A DNA stretch of 64,000 nt from Bog-756 sp963699085 (GCA_963699085.1 CAVOTH010000001.1:186001-250000); one strand, 5' to 3'; numbered from the stretch's first letter, positions 50,021 through 59,056 are shown. The notes: a model not told the origin generated them from the letters alone. Program-made: numbers and translations.

Positions 50021-50386
50021 TCAGCTGAACGAGGAGCCGCAGCCGCAGGTGCGGCTGGCGTTCGGGTTGGTCACGTGGAACCCGGCGCCCTGCAGTCCGT
50101 CGCTGTAGTCGAGGGTCGACCCCTTGAGCAGGTCGGCGCTCGTCTGGTCGACCACCACTTTCACGGTGCCGAACTCCCGAACCACGTCGTCCTCGGCCAC
50201 CTCGGCATCGAAGAACATCTCGTAGCTGAAGCCGGAGCATCCGCCGGGGCGGACGGCCACACGCAGGGCCAGGCCCTCGGTGTCCTCTTCGGCCAGCAGG
50301 TCAGCGACCTTGGCCGCCGCGACATCGGTGAGGGTCACGGGATTGGGCTTCTTCCCGATGGTGACGGTCTGCATTGTCGAACTCAT
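50021..50386 (-). CDS. erpA: Iron-sulfur cluster insertion protein ErpA/IscA family
   Basis: A-type carrier, 121 aa, with the three conserved cysteines in RPGGCSGFSYEMFF and the C-terminal SRTCGCGSSFS. AGAGGAG lies 5 nt before the ATG. It delivers Fe-S clusters to apo-enzymes; the 2Fe-2S protein encoded 12 nt downstream is an obvious possible client. It is divergent from the Mrp/NBP35 gene, another Fe-S carrier, making a small Fe-S assembly locus. Confidence 0.92.
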   Translation of the reverse strand: MSSTMQTVTIGKKPNPVTLTDVAAAKVADLLAEEDTEGLALRVAVRPGGCSGFSYEMFFDAEVAEDDVVREFGTVKVVVDQTSADLLKGSTLDYSDGLQGAGFHVTNPNASRTCGCGSSFS

Positions 50387-50542
50387 CGATGCTCCTCTGG
50401 GTCACGGGACGGCACCGCCGTCCACACGAGATCGTGCCGCCACGGCCCCAGGCAACGGATCCGGGGCGCCGGCTCCACAGATCGTACCCGGCACGGCGCC
50501 CCTGTGGTACACCGAACCGGTGGGCGGGGCGTCCACCCCCAC

Positions 50543-50548
50543 TACAAT
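50543..50548 (+). promoter_or_regulatory. Extended -10 for a probable leaderless mrp transcript
   Basis: TACAAT ends 7 nt before GTG 50556. That spacing places the transcription start at or next to the start codon, and no ribosome binding site is present. A -35 match is poor. Leaderless genes are common in Actinobacteria. Confidence 0.5.
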
Positions 50549-50555
50549 TGCCTCA

Positions 50556-51740
50556 GTGACCTGGACCGACACGCCCCACGAAGCCAGCGGCGCCCCGACC
50601 GAGGACGCCGTACGCAACGCGCTCCGCAACGTGGTGGACCCGGAGCTCGGTGCCGACATCGTGGAACTCGGCATGGTCACCTCGGTGCGGATCGAGGGCG
50701 GCACGGTCGATGTCGAGGTGGCGTTGACCATCGCCGGCTGCCCGCTGCGGACCCAGATCCAGCGCGACGTGGACACCCAGGTCGGCGCCCTCCCGGGGGT
50801 CGAGCGGGTCACCGTGACCACCGGGGTCATGGACGCCGGGCAGAAGCGGACGGTGATGGAGCGGGCCCGGATGCATGCCCGTGACGACGCACCGGCGACC
50901 GACGTACCGGACACGGCGCGGGTGATCGCCGTCGCTTCGGGCAAGGGCGGCGTGGGCAAGAGCTCAGTCACGGTGAACCTGGCCGTGGCGCTGGCCCGCC
51001 GCGGTCTGACCGTCGGTGTGCTCGACGCCGACATCTGGGGCTTTTCGGTGCCCCGTCTCCTCGGGATGCAGGGTGACGTGGAGGCCCGGGACAAGAAGAT
51101 GGTGCCTCTCGAGCGCGCCATAGGCCCGGGCGTCCTGCGTGTCCTGTCGATGGGCTTCCTGGCCGATGAGGACACGGCCATCATGTGGCGGGGTCTCATC
51201 CTCAACCGTGCCGTCCAGCAGTTCCTCGAGGACGTCCACTGGGGAGACCTCGACTTCCTCCTGATCGACATGCCCCCCGGGACCGGCGACATCCAGATGG
51301 GCCTGGCCCGGATGATGCCCCGGACCGAGGTGTTGGTGGTCACCACCCCGCCGCTCGCCGCTCAGAAGGTGGCCGCCCGCACCGCCGACATGGCTCGCAA
51401 GGGGTACCTACGGGTGACCGGCGTCATCGAGAACATGAGCGACTTCACCTGTGAGCACGGCGAGTCCTACGCCCTCTTCGGCTCCGGCGGAGGGGCCCGA
51501 CTGGCCGCCGAGGTCGGGGTTCCCCTCCTCGGCCAGGTCCCGCTGCACCCGTCGGTGTCTGCGGGGGGCGATGCCGGCACCCCGGTGGCACTGGACGACG
51601 ACCAGCCACTGGCGGCGGAGTTCGCCCGGATCGCCGCGGCTCTGGTGGACAACCCCCCCGAGATCGTGTCGATGGAGGGGTGCAGCGCCCGCATGCTCGA
51701 GCGGGTGGAAGCGGCCGTGGCGGGTGCGAGGACCGAGTAG
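50556..51740 (+). CDS. mrp: Mrp/NBP35 family Fe-S cluster carrier ATPase
   Basis: 394 aa from GTG 50556. N-terminal MIP18/DUF59 domain: AVRNALRNVVDPELGADIVE and LTIAGCPLRTQIQRDV. The P-loop ATPase has VIAVASGKGGVGKSSVTVNL, DADIWGFSVPRLLG, IDMPPGTGDIQMGLARMM and GVIENMSDFTCEHG. The usual C-x2-C cluster-binding motif is reduced to one Cys in FTCEHG. Function is Fe-S cluster transfer or scaffold; divergent from erpA. Confidence 0.93.
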   Translation: MTWTDTPHEASGAPTEDAVRNALRNVVDPELGADIVELGMVTSVRIEGGTVDVEVALTIAGCPLRTQIQRDVDTQVGALPGVERVTVTTGVMDAGQKRTVMERARMHARDDAPATDVPDTARVIAVASGKGGVGKSSVTVNLAVALARRGLTVGVLDADIWGFSVPRLLGMQGDVEARDKKMVPLERAIGPGVLRVLSMGFLADEDTAIMWRGLILNRAVQQFLEDVHWGDLDFLLIDMPPGTGDIQMGLARMMPRTEVLVVTTPPLAAQKVAARTADMARKGYLRVTGVIENMSDFTCEHGESYALFGSGGGARLAAEVGVPLLGQVPLHPSVSAGGDAGTPVALDDDQPLAAEFARIAAALVDNPPEIVSMEGCSARMLERVEAAVAGARTE

Positions 51741-51753
51741 GCCCGCTCCCGGT

Positions 51754-52662
51754 TCAGGCCGTCCTGGGCTTGGCGGCCCACGCCTCCCTGGCGGCGGCGG
51801 CCAGCTCGGGTGAGATGGGATCCGACGACGCCATCCGATCCTCGATGGCCTGCTGGTACCCGTCGTCACCGGGGCGCAGGATCAGCAGCCGGCCGTCCTC
51901 GAACAACACGATCGGCAGGATGGTCGGTATGACTGTGACGGTCCGGGCCCATTCCAGGACCTTCTCGGTGGAGGTATGCAGGGCCAGCTTCCCCAAGTTG
52001 TCGACCGTCGGAGGAAGCAGCTCGATCTCACCGGCCTCGAACCGGGCCAGGGCATCGTCCGGCCTGACCCAGATGGTGGCGATGGTCTCACCGTCGTCGT
52101 GGTGGGCCACCTGGCCCGGCGGGGCGGCGGTCACGAAGAATCGGGTGTCGTAACGGCGGGGGGCGAGTTCGGGGGTGATCCAGTGGCTCACGTAGTGCAC
52201 GGTGTCGGCCGCCAGTGCCAGACCCTCCTCCCGGCAGACGGCAAGCAGCCCCTTGCGTCCCTCGTTGATCTCCAGCCGGTGGGCCTCGAACCTGGCCCGC
52301 TCGACGGGGTCGGTCGTGTCGAGGAGCAGCGTCCCGTCAGCTGCGTCGCGGGGTTGCGCCAACAGGATTCCGGCCTCCTCGAAGCACTCGCGCAGAGCCG
52401 CCACCCAGAAGGCGAGCCCACCGGACCCGACACCGAGCATCTCGCTGGCCCGGACGTCGTCGAGACCTCGGCACAACTCCTCGGCGGCGGCGCCGTGATC
52501 GGCGGGGTCGACCGATCCTCCAGGAAACACGTAGGCGCCGGCCACGAACTCACTGGCCAGGTTGCGCTTCAACATGCAGACTTCCACGGCGGGGTCGCCG
52601 GCCCCGTCGACGGAGTCGCGGATGAGCATCACCGTGGCGGCATCACGGAGGGGCACGGCCAT
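51754..52662 (-). CDS. Nudix hydrolase, NUDT19-like
   Basis: 302 aa. The strand FVAGAYVFPGGSVDPADHG opens the Nudix box, a ~45-residue insert follows, and the catalytic half is AALRECFEEAGILLAQ (R-E-x2-E-E-x-G). The insert places it with NUDT7/NUDT19-type enzymes that act on coenzyme A or acyl-CoA diphosphates. HYVSHWITPELAPRRYDTRF further supports this group. Substrate is inferred from the family only. It is convergent with mrp. Confidence 0.85.
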   Translation of the reverse strand: MAVPLRDAATVMLIRDSVDGAGDPAVEVCMLKRNLASEFVAGAYVFPGGSVDPADHGAAAEELCRGLDDVRASEMLGVGSGGLAFWVAALRECFEEAGILLAQPRDAADGTLLLDTTDPVERARFEAHRLEINEGRKGLLAVCREEGLALAADTVHYVSHWITPELAPRRYDTRFFVTAAPPGQVAHHDDGETIATIWVRPDDALARFEAGEIELLPPTVDNLGKLALHTSTEKVLEWARTVTVIPTILPIVLFEDGRLLILRPGDDGYQQAIEDRMASSDPISPELAAAAREAWAAKPRTA

Positions 52663-52720
52663 CTTCTCAGGCTACCTTCGGGGACTTGACGGCGACCGAC
52701 CCGACCCGGTCGGAGTGGCG

Positions 52721-53677
52721 CTACGAGGGCCGGATCGAGGTCGTCGTGCGGTCGCCGGCACCGGGCCGGGCGTCCACCAGGGCACTGATCACCTGCTCAC
52801 CGAAGACCTCCGGCTCGGCGATCAGCCAGGCGTGGGACCCCTCGACAACCACACCTTCGATCCCGGCCGCCCGTCGCAGTTCGTCGAAGGCCGACCGGGG
52901 GACCAGGCCGTCACGGTCGGACCAGGTCACCGCCACCGGAATCCCGCGTGCCGCTATGGCCTCCACCTCGGCCACCAGGTCGGCCCGGCGGATCACCTCG
53001 CCGGTGCGGAGCATGCCCATCGGATTGCGGATCAGGTTGGGCAGGAAGCTCTCGAGCAGGGTCGGCAATACCCGCAACGCCCGCGGCGACTGGAGCAGAT
53101 CGCCTCCGAAGTGACGACCCCAGTCCCAGATCGGGCGCTGCATCATCGTGCGAACCTCGTTCGGCAACAGCGCCCAGGTCGGACTGCCGACTGCGTTGGC
53201 CAGGAGGAGCGAGGACACCCGCTCGGGTTGGTGGTGGACGAACGCCGTCGACACCCCGCCGCCGAACGAGTGTCCGGCCACCAGTGCGAGGTCACCGACT
53301 CCGACAGCATCCAGGAACTGGGCCACCCACGCTCCGTAGCCGGCGAACGAGCGCAACTCGCCCGGGAGCTCGGGCGTGCCGCCGAACCCGGGGAGCGCCG
53401 GGGCGAAAACGCGGCACCCTGCCGCAGCCATCGCCTCGATGGGCGCGGCATAGGCATTGGGACGGAGGCCCCAGCCGTGGAGAAAGAGGGCGGAAGGTCC
53501 CGACCCCACCACGCCATAGCGGATCCGGTGGCCATACACCGTCGTCGAAGTCCAGGTCAGCTTCGTCGAGGGACGCGTCCCGTGGGAGGCCGGGATCCCA
53601 AGCGTCGCGGAGTTGCCACCTGTACCCGTGGAATCCATGATGATCGGATCGAGGGGGGACGATGCCTCTGCCGGCAT
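52721..53677 (-). CDS. Alpha/beta hydrolase
   Basis: 318 aa (ATG 53677; the internal ATG 53638 is also possible). Oxyanion region SALFLHGWGLRPNAYAAPIE, nucleophile elbow LVAGHSFGGGVSTAF, acid in VTWSDRDGLVPRSAFDELR and catalytic His in VEGSHAWLIAEPE. A helical cap lies between. The fold covers esterases, haloperoxidases and C-C hydrolases; the substrate cannot be named. It is divergent from the DUF929 gene. Confidence 0.88.
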   Translation of the reverse strand: MPAEASSPLDPIIMDSTGTGGNSATLGIPASHGTRPSTKLTWTSTTVYGHRIRYGVVGSGPSALFLHGWGLRPNAYAAPIEAMAAAGCRVFAPALPGFGGTPELPGELRSFAGYGAWVAQFLDAVGVGDLALVAGHSFGGGVSTAFVHHQPERVSSLLLANAVGSPTWALLPNEVRTMMQRPIWDWGRHFGGDLLQSPRALRVLPTLLESFLPNLIRNPMGMLRTGEVIRRADLVAEVEAIAARGIPVAVTWSDRDGLVPRSAFDELRRAAGIEGVVVEGSHAWLIAEPEVFGEQVISALVDARPGAGDRTTTSIRPS

Positions 53678-53802
53678 CGGGCCACTCTAATGGGCAATGG
53701 CGCAGCGGCCGCCTGCGGCGCGACGGAGCACCTGAACCCCTGGGTAGCGGCGGACACGTTACGCTCCTTTCGACATTCGCACGAAGCGAGGACCCCGCAA
53801 CC

Positions 53803-54858
53803 ATGGCCGACAACGCAAAGACACCCGGAACGGGCGGCAACAAGCCCAAGCCGACCGGGTCCGGTAGCTCGCAGAGTGCCAAGGACAAGAGTCGGGCCGC
53901 GAGTCGGCCGGTGGCGGGGAAGAGCTCAGGCGGAAGCGGCAAGAAACCCCCTCCGGGCGCCAGATCCAAACCTGCCCCGCGTGGTCCGTCGGGCTCCAAG
54001 CGGGGCGTCTGGATGGCCTGGGGTGCTGTCGCTCTGGTGGTGGTCATCATCGGTGTGCTGGTCATCGTCAAATTGACGAGCTCGAGTACCAACACGTCCT
54101 ACATCGCCACCACGTCGGCCCCGGCCTCTGTGGTCCACGATGTGTCCACGATCCCCTTGTCGACGTGGAATGCGGTGGGTGTGTCCTCTCCTTCGATCCA
54201 GGTGTCCCAGCCCACGGTTCTGAAGAACCAGCCGCCGATGACCCTCGACGGCAAGACCCCGGCGATGCTCTACTACGGGGCCGAGTACTGCCCCTTCTGT
54301 GCAGCCGAGCGGTGGGTCATGGCCGCTGCCCTCGCCCGCTTCGGTACCTGGAGCAATCTGAAGGTCACCGCTTCGTCGCTGTCGGACGTGTACGCCGGAA
54401 CCCGCACGCTCAGCTTCCATGGCGCCTCGCTGGACAGCCCTTACATTGCGTTCCAGGGAGTCGAGCAGTACACCAACATCCCGGTGGCAGCGGGCGGCTA
54501 CACCAATCTGCAGAACCCGACCAAGGCGCAAGCGAAGATTCTCACCAAGTACAGCTCGTCCAAGTACCTCCCCAACGGGAGCACTAGCGGAGGGATCTCG
54601 TTCCCGTTCGTGGACATCAACAACTCGATGCTGTTCTCGGGGGCGAGCTACGACCCGCAGGTCCTGGCCGGCCTGAGCTGGTCGGAGATCGCCGGAGGTC
54701 TGTCCGACCCGACCAACCCGGTGACCCAGGCCATCCTCACTGCGGGCAACTACATGAGCGCCGGAATCTGCCAGGCCTCCAACGGCCAGCCCGGGAGCGT
54801 CTGCCAGAGCTCGGGGGTCAAGGCTGCGGCCAAGGCCCTCGGGATCACCATCGGTTGA
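53803..54858 (+). CDS. Membrane-anchored DUF929 thioredoxin-like protein 1
   Basis: 351 aa from ATG 53803. Residues 1-68 are a basic Lys/Pro/Ser/Gly-rich cytoplasmic tail, about 70-89 a transmembrane helix, and the rest is extracytoplasmic. A thioredoxin-type active site C-P-F-C lies at 163-166 in YYGAEYCPFCAAERWVMAAA, with a likely cis-Pro region in GISFPFVDINNSML. Two further cysteines near the C terminus (SAGICQASNG, GSVCQSSG) could form a structural or shuttle disulfide. DUF929 is known mainly from Sulfolobus and some Actinobacteria and has no assigned function. First gene of a DUF929-VKOR-DUF929 operon. Confidence 0.85.
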   Translation: MADNAKTPGTGGNKPKPTGSGSSQSAKDKSRAASRPVAGKSSGGSGKKPPPGARSKPAPRGPSGSKRGVWMAWGAVALVVVIIGVLVIVKLTSSSTNTSYIATTSAPASVVHDVSTIPLSTWNAVGVSSPSIQVSQPTVLKNQPPMTLDGKTPAMLYYGAEYCPFCAAERWVMAAALARFGTWSNLKVTASSLSDVYAGTRTLSFHGASLDSPYIAFQGVEQYTNIPVAAGGYTNLQNPTKAQAKILTKYSSSKYLPNGSTSGGISFPFVDINNSMLFSGASYDPQVLAGLSWSEIAGGLSDPTNPVTQAILTAGNYMSAGICQASNGQPGSVCQSSGVKAAAKALGITIG

Positions 54859-54877
54859 TCAGGGGACGAGCGCAACC

Positions 54878-55339
54878 GTGCCCACTCTGCGGTGGCAGCC
54901 CATCGTCACCCTCCTGCTCAGCGTCTACGGGGTCGGCGTATCGATCTACCTGACGATCACCCACTTCGACAAAGCGGCACTGTCGTGTCCCGCCAGCGGC
55001 GGCTTCATCAACTGTGCGCAGGTCACCACCAGCCCCCAGTCGGAGATCCTGGGTATCCCCGTCGCCATGCTGGGGCTGTTCTTCTTCGTCCCCATGCTGG
55101 TCCTGTGCCTGCCCGTGGCGTGGCGGTCCGCCAACCGCCTCGTCCACTGGGCCCGTCTGGTGCTCTCGGCAACCGGAGTGGGGATGATCGTCTACCTGAT
55201 CATCGCCGAACTGTTCATCATCAAGGCGATCTGCATCTGGTGCACGACGGTGCACATCACCACGCTCGCCCTGTTCATCATCATCGCCACGGCGTCCCCG
55301 ATCGTCCTCGCCCCGGACTACGGACTACGACTACGATAG
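54878..55339 (+). CDS. VKOR-family thiol oxidoreductase
   Basis: 153 aa, GTG 54878, 19 nt after the first DUF929 gene. It has four or five transmembrane helices. The two loop cysteines are Cys37 and Cys46 (ALSCPASGGFINCAQ) and the quinone-side pair is C-I-W-C at 119-122; a Ser in TTSPQSEILGIPVAMLG completes the VKOR signature. VKOR reoxidises a periplasmic DsbA-like thioredoxin and passes electrons to quinone, so the flanking DUF929 proteins are its probable partners. Confidence 0.92.
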   Translation: MPTLRWQPIVTLLLSVYGVGVSIYLTITHFDKAALSCPASGGFINCAQVTTSPQSEILGIPVAMLGLFFFVPMLVLCLPVAWRSANRLVHWARLVLSATGVGMIVYLIIAELFIIKAICIWCTTVHITTLALFIIIATASPIVLAPDYGLRLR

Positions 55340-55413
55340 CGACGAGTGTCGACTTCGAGGACGCCCCGGCCGCGGACGGGCCCGCGTCCTGAGTCCCGCC
55401 GGCCGGCGGGTAC

Positions 55414-56322
55414 ATGAGCGACGGCGGGCGGAGCCGTTCCGCCGTCCTGGCCTGGAGCGCGGTGGTCGCCATCATCCTCGGAGTCGTGGGACTGGTCACC
55501 TACGCACTGACCCACGACTCGTCCCCGGCCACGTTCACCCAGACCGCCCTCACCTCGCCGGCCGTCCTCTCCGACCTCTCGACCGTCCCCGGGGCCACCT
55601 TCGACGAAGTCGGGGTGACCGTGCCCGGTACCGAACTCACATCTCCCCAGGTCCTCACCGGTCAGCCACTACTGACCTCCGGCGGAAAGCCCGAGGTGCT
55701 CGTCGTCGGGGCCGAGTACTGCCCGTTCTGCGCCGCCGAGCGGTGGCCGCTGGTCGTCGCCCTCGCCCGCTTCGGGCGATTCACCGTGCTGCACGATGCC
55801 ACTTCGGCGTCCCAGTCGGTCTTTCCCGACACACCGACGTTCAGTTTCGCCAGCGCCCGATATTCCAGTCCCTATCTCACCTTTACCGGGGTCGAGCTCT
55901 ACTCCGACCAGATCGGGCCGGACGGGACGTTCATCCGTATCGCCGAGCTGACCCCGTCCCAGTCCGCTCTGGTGGCCCGCTACGGCACCCCTGGAGGTAG
56001 CACGACGAGCGGCACCGCACCGTTCGTCGACATAGCCGGCCGGATGGTGACCTCGACCGCCGCCTTCAGCCCCGCCCTACTTGCGGGGCAGTCCCAGACA
56101 CAGATCGCCGGCGAGGTCGCCGACCCGACGCCGACCACCCACGTGTCGACCACGACCCAAGCGCCGCCGACCGGGCAGGCGATCGACGCCGCAGCCAATC
56201 AGTTGACCGCCGGCATGTGCGCCGCCACCGGTCAGCGGCCGGCGGTGGTGTGCAGATCGAAGGGCGTACGCGCCGCAGACCTGTCCCTCGGCCTGCCGGT
56301 ACCCCCCGCACCGGCGGGCTGA
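55414..56322 (+). CDS. Membrane-anchored DUF929 thioredoxin-like protein 2
   Basis: 302-aa paralogue of the gene at 53803. It has a short cytoplasmic tail, a transmembrane helix at about 11-32, then an extracytoplasmic thioredoxin-like domain with C-P-F-C at 103-106 in VVGAEYCPFCAAERWPLVVA. Shared features with paralogue 1 include the LARFG after the active site, TAPFVDIAG in the cis-Pro position and a C-terminal Cys pair (TAGMCAATG, AVVCRSKG). A Thr/Pro linker is inserted before that pair. It closes the DUF929-VKOR-DUF929 cluster. Confidence 0.85.
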   Translation: MSDGGRSRSAVLAWSAVVAIILGVVGLVTYALTHDSSPATFTQTALTSPAVLSDLSTVPGATFDEVGVTVPGTELTSPQVLTGQPLLTSGGKPEVLVVGAEYCPFCAAERWPLVVALARFGRFTVLHDATSASQSVFPDTPTFSFASARYSSPYLTFTGVELYSDQIGPDGTFIRIAELTPSQSALVARYGTPGGSTTSGTAPFVDIAGRMVTSTAAFSPALLAGQSQTQIAGEVADPTPTTHVSTTTQAPPTGQAIDAAANQLTAGMCAATGQRPAVVCRSKGVRAADLSLGLPVPPAPAG

Positions 56323-56351
56323 GCCGACCCGACACCCCGGTTCACGCAGGA

Positions 56352-56609
56352 TCAGCCGACCCGGCGCTCCGCGTGTTGCCGTCGCTCCATCTCGTTCAGC
56401 CCACCCCAGATTCCGTGTGGCTCGCGAATGCGCACCGCATACTCGAGGCATTCGATCCGAACCGCGCAGGTCTTGCAGATCGCCTTGGCCCGGTCCTCGC
56501 GCTGCAGCTTCTCCTCCTTGCGCTCGGCGTGGGCCGGAGGAAAGAAGATTTCCGCCTGAGGCCCACGGCACGCCGCTTTCAGTTGCCATGAATCCGTCAA
56601 CTGCTCCAC
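56352..56609 (-). CDS. WhiB-family iron-sulfur transcriptional regulator
   Basis: 85 aa from GTG 56609 with GGGGGAG upstream. The four cluster cysteines are in LKAACRGPQAE and ICKTCAVRIECLEYA, followed by the G-I-W-G-G turn (PHGIWGGLNEMERRQHAER). WhiB proteins carry a redox/NO-sensitive 4Fe-4S cluster and bind the principal sigma factor. It converges with the disulfide cluster and is divergent from the Get3-like ATPase pair, an order reminiscent of the mycobacterial Rv3679-Rv3680-whiB4 locus. Which WhiB class it belongs to is not clear. Confidence 0.9.
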   Translation of the reverse strand: MEQLTDSWQLKAACRGPQAEIFFPPAHAERKEEKLQREDRAKAICKTCAVRIECLEYAVRIREPHGIWGGLNEMERRQHAERRVG

Positions 56610-56812
56610 TCCCCGACTCCCCCTTCGGTGTGATCTGATGTGTGGGAACGTACTCGCCGACCCCAGGGGAAACAAGGGGTCGATTCGGGATTCTGGCCAA
56701 TTTCGCGCCCATTCGCGCCGAGCGTGACGATGTCGCGCACGCAAGCGACGTGTACGGGACCGTATCCGGCCGGAGCAGCGGATCCAGGGACGGACACTAC
56801 GCTCGGGACGTC

Positions 56813-57832
56813 ATGGACATCCGCTCCTTCTGCACCCAGAGCCGGGTCGTGATCGTGGCCGGCAAGGGCGGTGTCGGCAAGACCACCATGGTCGCCGCCC
56901 TGGCCAAAGTGGCCGCCGGTGCGGGGCTGTCTGTCCTGGTGATCGAACTGGAGGGCCGCAACGGTGTGTCGGCCGCGTTCGGAGGGATCGGCGGCCTCGA
57001 CTACGCCGGCCAGGTGCTACACGCCGCCGGGGCGACCGACCTCGGTGACGGTCCCGTAGACGAGTCGGCGAGGATCCCGCCGGGCACGGTCCACGCCCGG
57101 ACGATCACCCCGGACGATGCGCTGATCGAGTACCTCGATGACCACGGGATGAAGCGGTTTTCGAAGCGATTGATGTCGTCAGGTGTCATCGACATCGTCG
57201 CCGGTGCCATCCCCGGCATCCGGGACATCCTGGTGCTCGGCAAGATCAAGCAGATCGAGCAGGGGCGGGTGGCCGACCTGGTGCTGGTGGATGCGCCGGC
57301 AACCGGCCACACCATGACCTTCCTCTCGTCGGCCGGCGGTCTCCTGGACGCCGCACGGGGGGGACCGATCCGGGCCCAGGCCGCCGACGTCGTGGCCCTG
57401 CTGTCGGACCCCAGCCGCTGCCAGGTCACCCTGGTCACTCTGCCTGAGGAGATGCCGGTCAACGAGGTGGTGGAGGCGGCCTACCAGTTGGAGGACAGGG
57501 TCGGCATCGCCCTCGGACCTGTCATCGTCAACGCCGCCTATCCACCGGTGCCGGCCCTGGAGGTAGCGGCCGCCGACACCGTCGAGGCAGCGGGGGCGGC
57601 AATCGACGCGGTGGACGTGGCCGCCCTCGAACAGGCACGGGTGTTCCGCCAGCGGCGCCACGAACTTCAGGAGGAGCAGGTCCGGCGACTCGCCGATGAG
57701 CTCCCCCTGCCGCAGCTGCGGGTGCCATACCTGTTTACCGACGCCATCGGTCCTCTCGAGTTGGACACGCTCAGCCGAGCGCTGGCCACCGGTATCGAGG
57801 CCCTCCACGACCCGGCCGAAGTGTCCCGGTGA
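56813..57832 (+). CDS. ArsA/GET3-like ATPase 1
   Basis: 339 aa from ATG 56813. The deviant Walker A is VVIVAGKGGVGKTTMVAALA; IELEGRNGVSAAFGG, LVLVDAPATGHTMTFLSSAG and PEEMPVNEVVEAAYQL follow. It resembles mycobacterial Rv3679 (BagA), a member of the anion-transporter-ATPase family. No metal-binding Cys cluster of arsenite ATPases is present. It overlaps the second ATPase gene by 4 nt, so a heterodimer is likely. Confidence 0.85.
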   Translation: MDIRSFCTQSRVVIVAGKGGVGKTTMVAALAKVAAGAGLSVLVIELEGRNGVSAAFGGIGGLDYAGQVLHAAGATDLGDGPVDESARIPPGTVHARTITPDDALIEYLDDHGMKRFSKRLMSSGVIDIVAGAIPGIRDILVLGKIKQIEQGRVADLVLVDAPATGHTMTFLSSAGGLLDAARGGPIRAQAADVVALLSDPSRCQVTLVTLPEEMPVNEVVEAAYQLEDRVGIALGPVIVNAAYPPVPALEVAAADTVEAAGAAIDAVDVAALEQARVFRQRRHELQEEQVRRLADELPLPQLRVPYLFTDAIGPLELDTLSRALATGIEALHDPAEVSR

Positions 57833-58978
57833 CCGGCATCGCCGACGAACGGAGTCCGGATGGTGGCGCGGCCACGATTACCGAGGTCGTCCGCGAACCG
57901 GTCGATCGTGATCTGCTGTGGCTCGGGCGGGGTGGGCAAGACGACGACGTCGGCGGCCATCGCTCTCCAGGCGGCCCGGCTCGGACGCACCGCCTGTGTC
58001 GTCACCATCGACCCCGCCCGCCGCCTCGCCAACGCGCTCGGGGTCGATGAGCTCTCCAACCGGCCGACACGGATCGAGGGAGACTGGCCGGGGGAGCTTC
58101 ACGCCCTGATGCTCGACCCCAAGGGGACGTTCGACGATCTGATCACCCGCTACTCCGACTCCGAGGCCCAGGCCGAGGACATCCGGGTCAACCGGATCTA
58201 CCGGAACCTCACCGGGACGCTGTCGGGCACCCAGGAATACATGGCCATGGAGAAACTGTACGAACTGGTGGAGGAGGGTGGCTTCGACCTGGTCGTGGTC
58301 GACACCCCCCCGTCGCGCAACGCCCTCGACTTCCTCGACGCGCCGAGGCGGCTCACCCAGTTCCTGGAGAACCGGATCTTCCAGGCGCTCATGGCGCCGA
58401 CCCGGGTGGGCCTCCGGTTCATGGGGGTCGCGGCCAGTGCCTTCCTGCGCACGATCGCCAAGGTGGCCGGCGCCGACATCGTCCACGACGCCGTCGCCTT
58501 CTTCCAAGCGTTCGAGGGGATGGAGGAGGGATTCCGGATCAGGGCCGCTCGGGTGCGCGAACTGCTCGTCCAGCCGGGGACCGCATTCGTTCTTGTCGCC
58601 TCGCCCCGACCCGACTCGGTGGAGGAAGCGGTCCACTTTGCCGGCAAGCTGGTCGAATCGAAGATGTCGGCCACCGCGCTGATAGTCAACCGGGTGCAGC
58701 CCCGGTTCACCTCGGACGACCGACTCGACGAGCTCACAACCTGGGGGGATGCCGATCGGCGCCGTCCCGACAGGGCCACGACCGCACTCGCCTCCCTGGT
58801 GGACAACCTCACCGGATACACGCTCGCCTCCGACCGCGAGGAGGCGACCTACGCCGGCTTGGTGGCCGAGGTGGATCCCGCCCCGGTCTACCGAATTCCC
58901 CTGCTCAACACCGACGTCCATGACCTGGCCGGACTGGCAATTGTCGCCGACCTGCTCTTCGGCCAGGACGGTCCGTGA
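57829..58978 (+). CDS. ArsA/GET3-like ATPase 2 (probable frameshift near the N terminus)
   Basis: The body has IVICCGSGGVGKTTTSAAIA, VVTIDPARRLANALGVDEL, LVVVDTPPSRNALDFLDAP and VVNR-type IVNRVQPRFTSDD motifs, close to Rv3680 (BagB). GTG 57829 overlaps the preceding stop (GTGA) and encodes TITEVVRE, a natural lead-in, but in another frame; removing one C at 57897-57898 joins it to RSIVICCGSGG, giving 382 aa. Without that correction the gene would start at ATG 57860 with an Arg/Pro-rich N terminus. The paired ATPases probably form a complex. Confidence 0.82.
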
Positions 58979-59043
58979 CGGAACGGCCGTCTCCGAATGG
59001 GCGAACTGGCGGACTCACCTTGGGTCACCCGGTCCCGGGGCGC

Positions 59044-59049
59044 TAACCT
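59044..59049 (+). promoter_or_regulatory. -10 element of a probable leaderless transcript
   Basis: TAACCT ends 7 nt before GTG 59057, the spacing expected if transcription starts at the start codon; no ribosome binding site is seen. A TTGGGT lies upstream at roughly the -35 position. Confidence 0.45.
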
Positions 59050-59056
59050 CTGCGGC

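Noticed and set aside
56798..56803. TACGCT as a leaderless -10 for the first Get3-like ATPase
   Set aside because: The distance to ATG 56813 is 9 nt and the hexamer is weak; the evidence is below what I accept for a promoter call.
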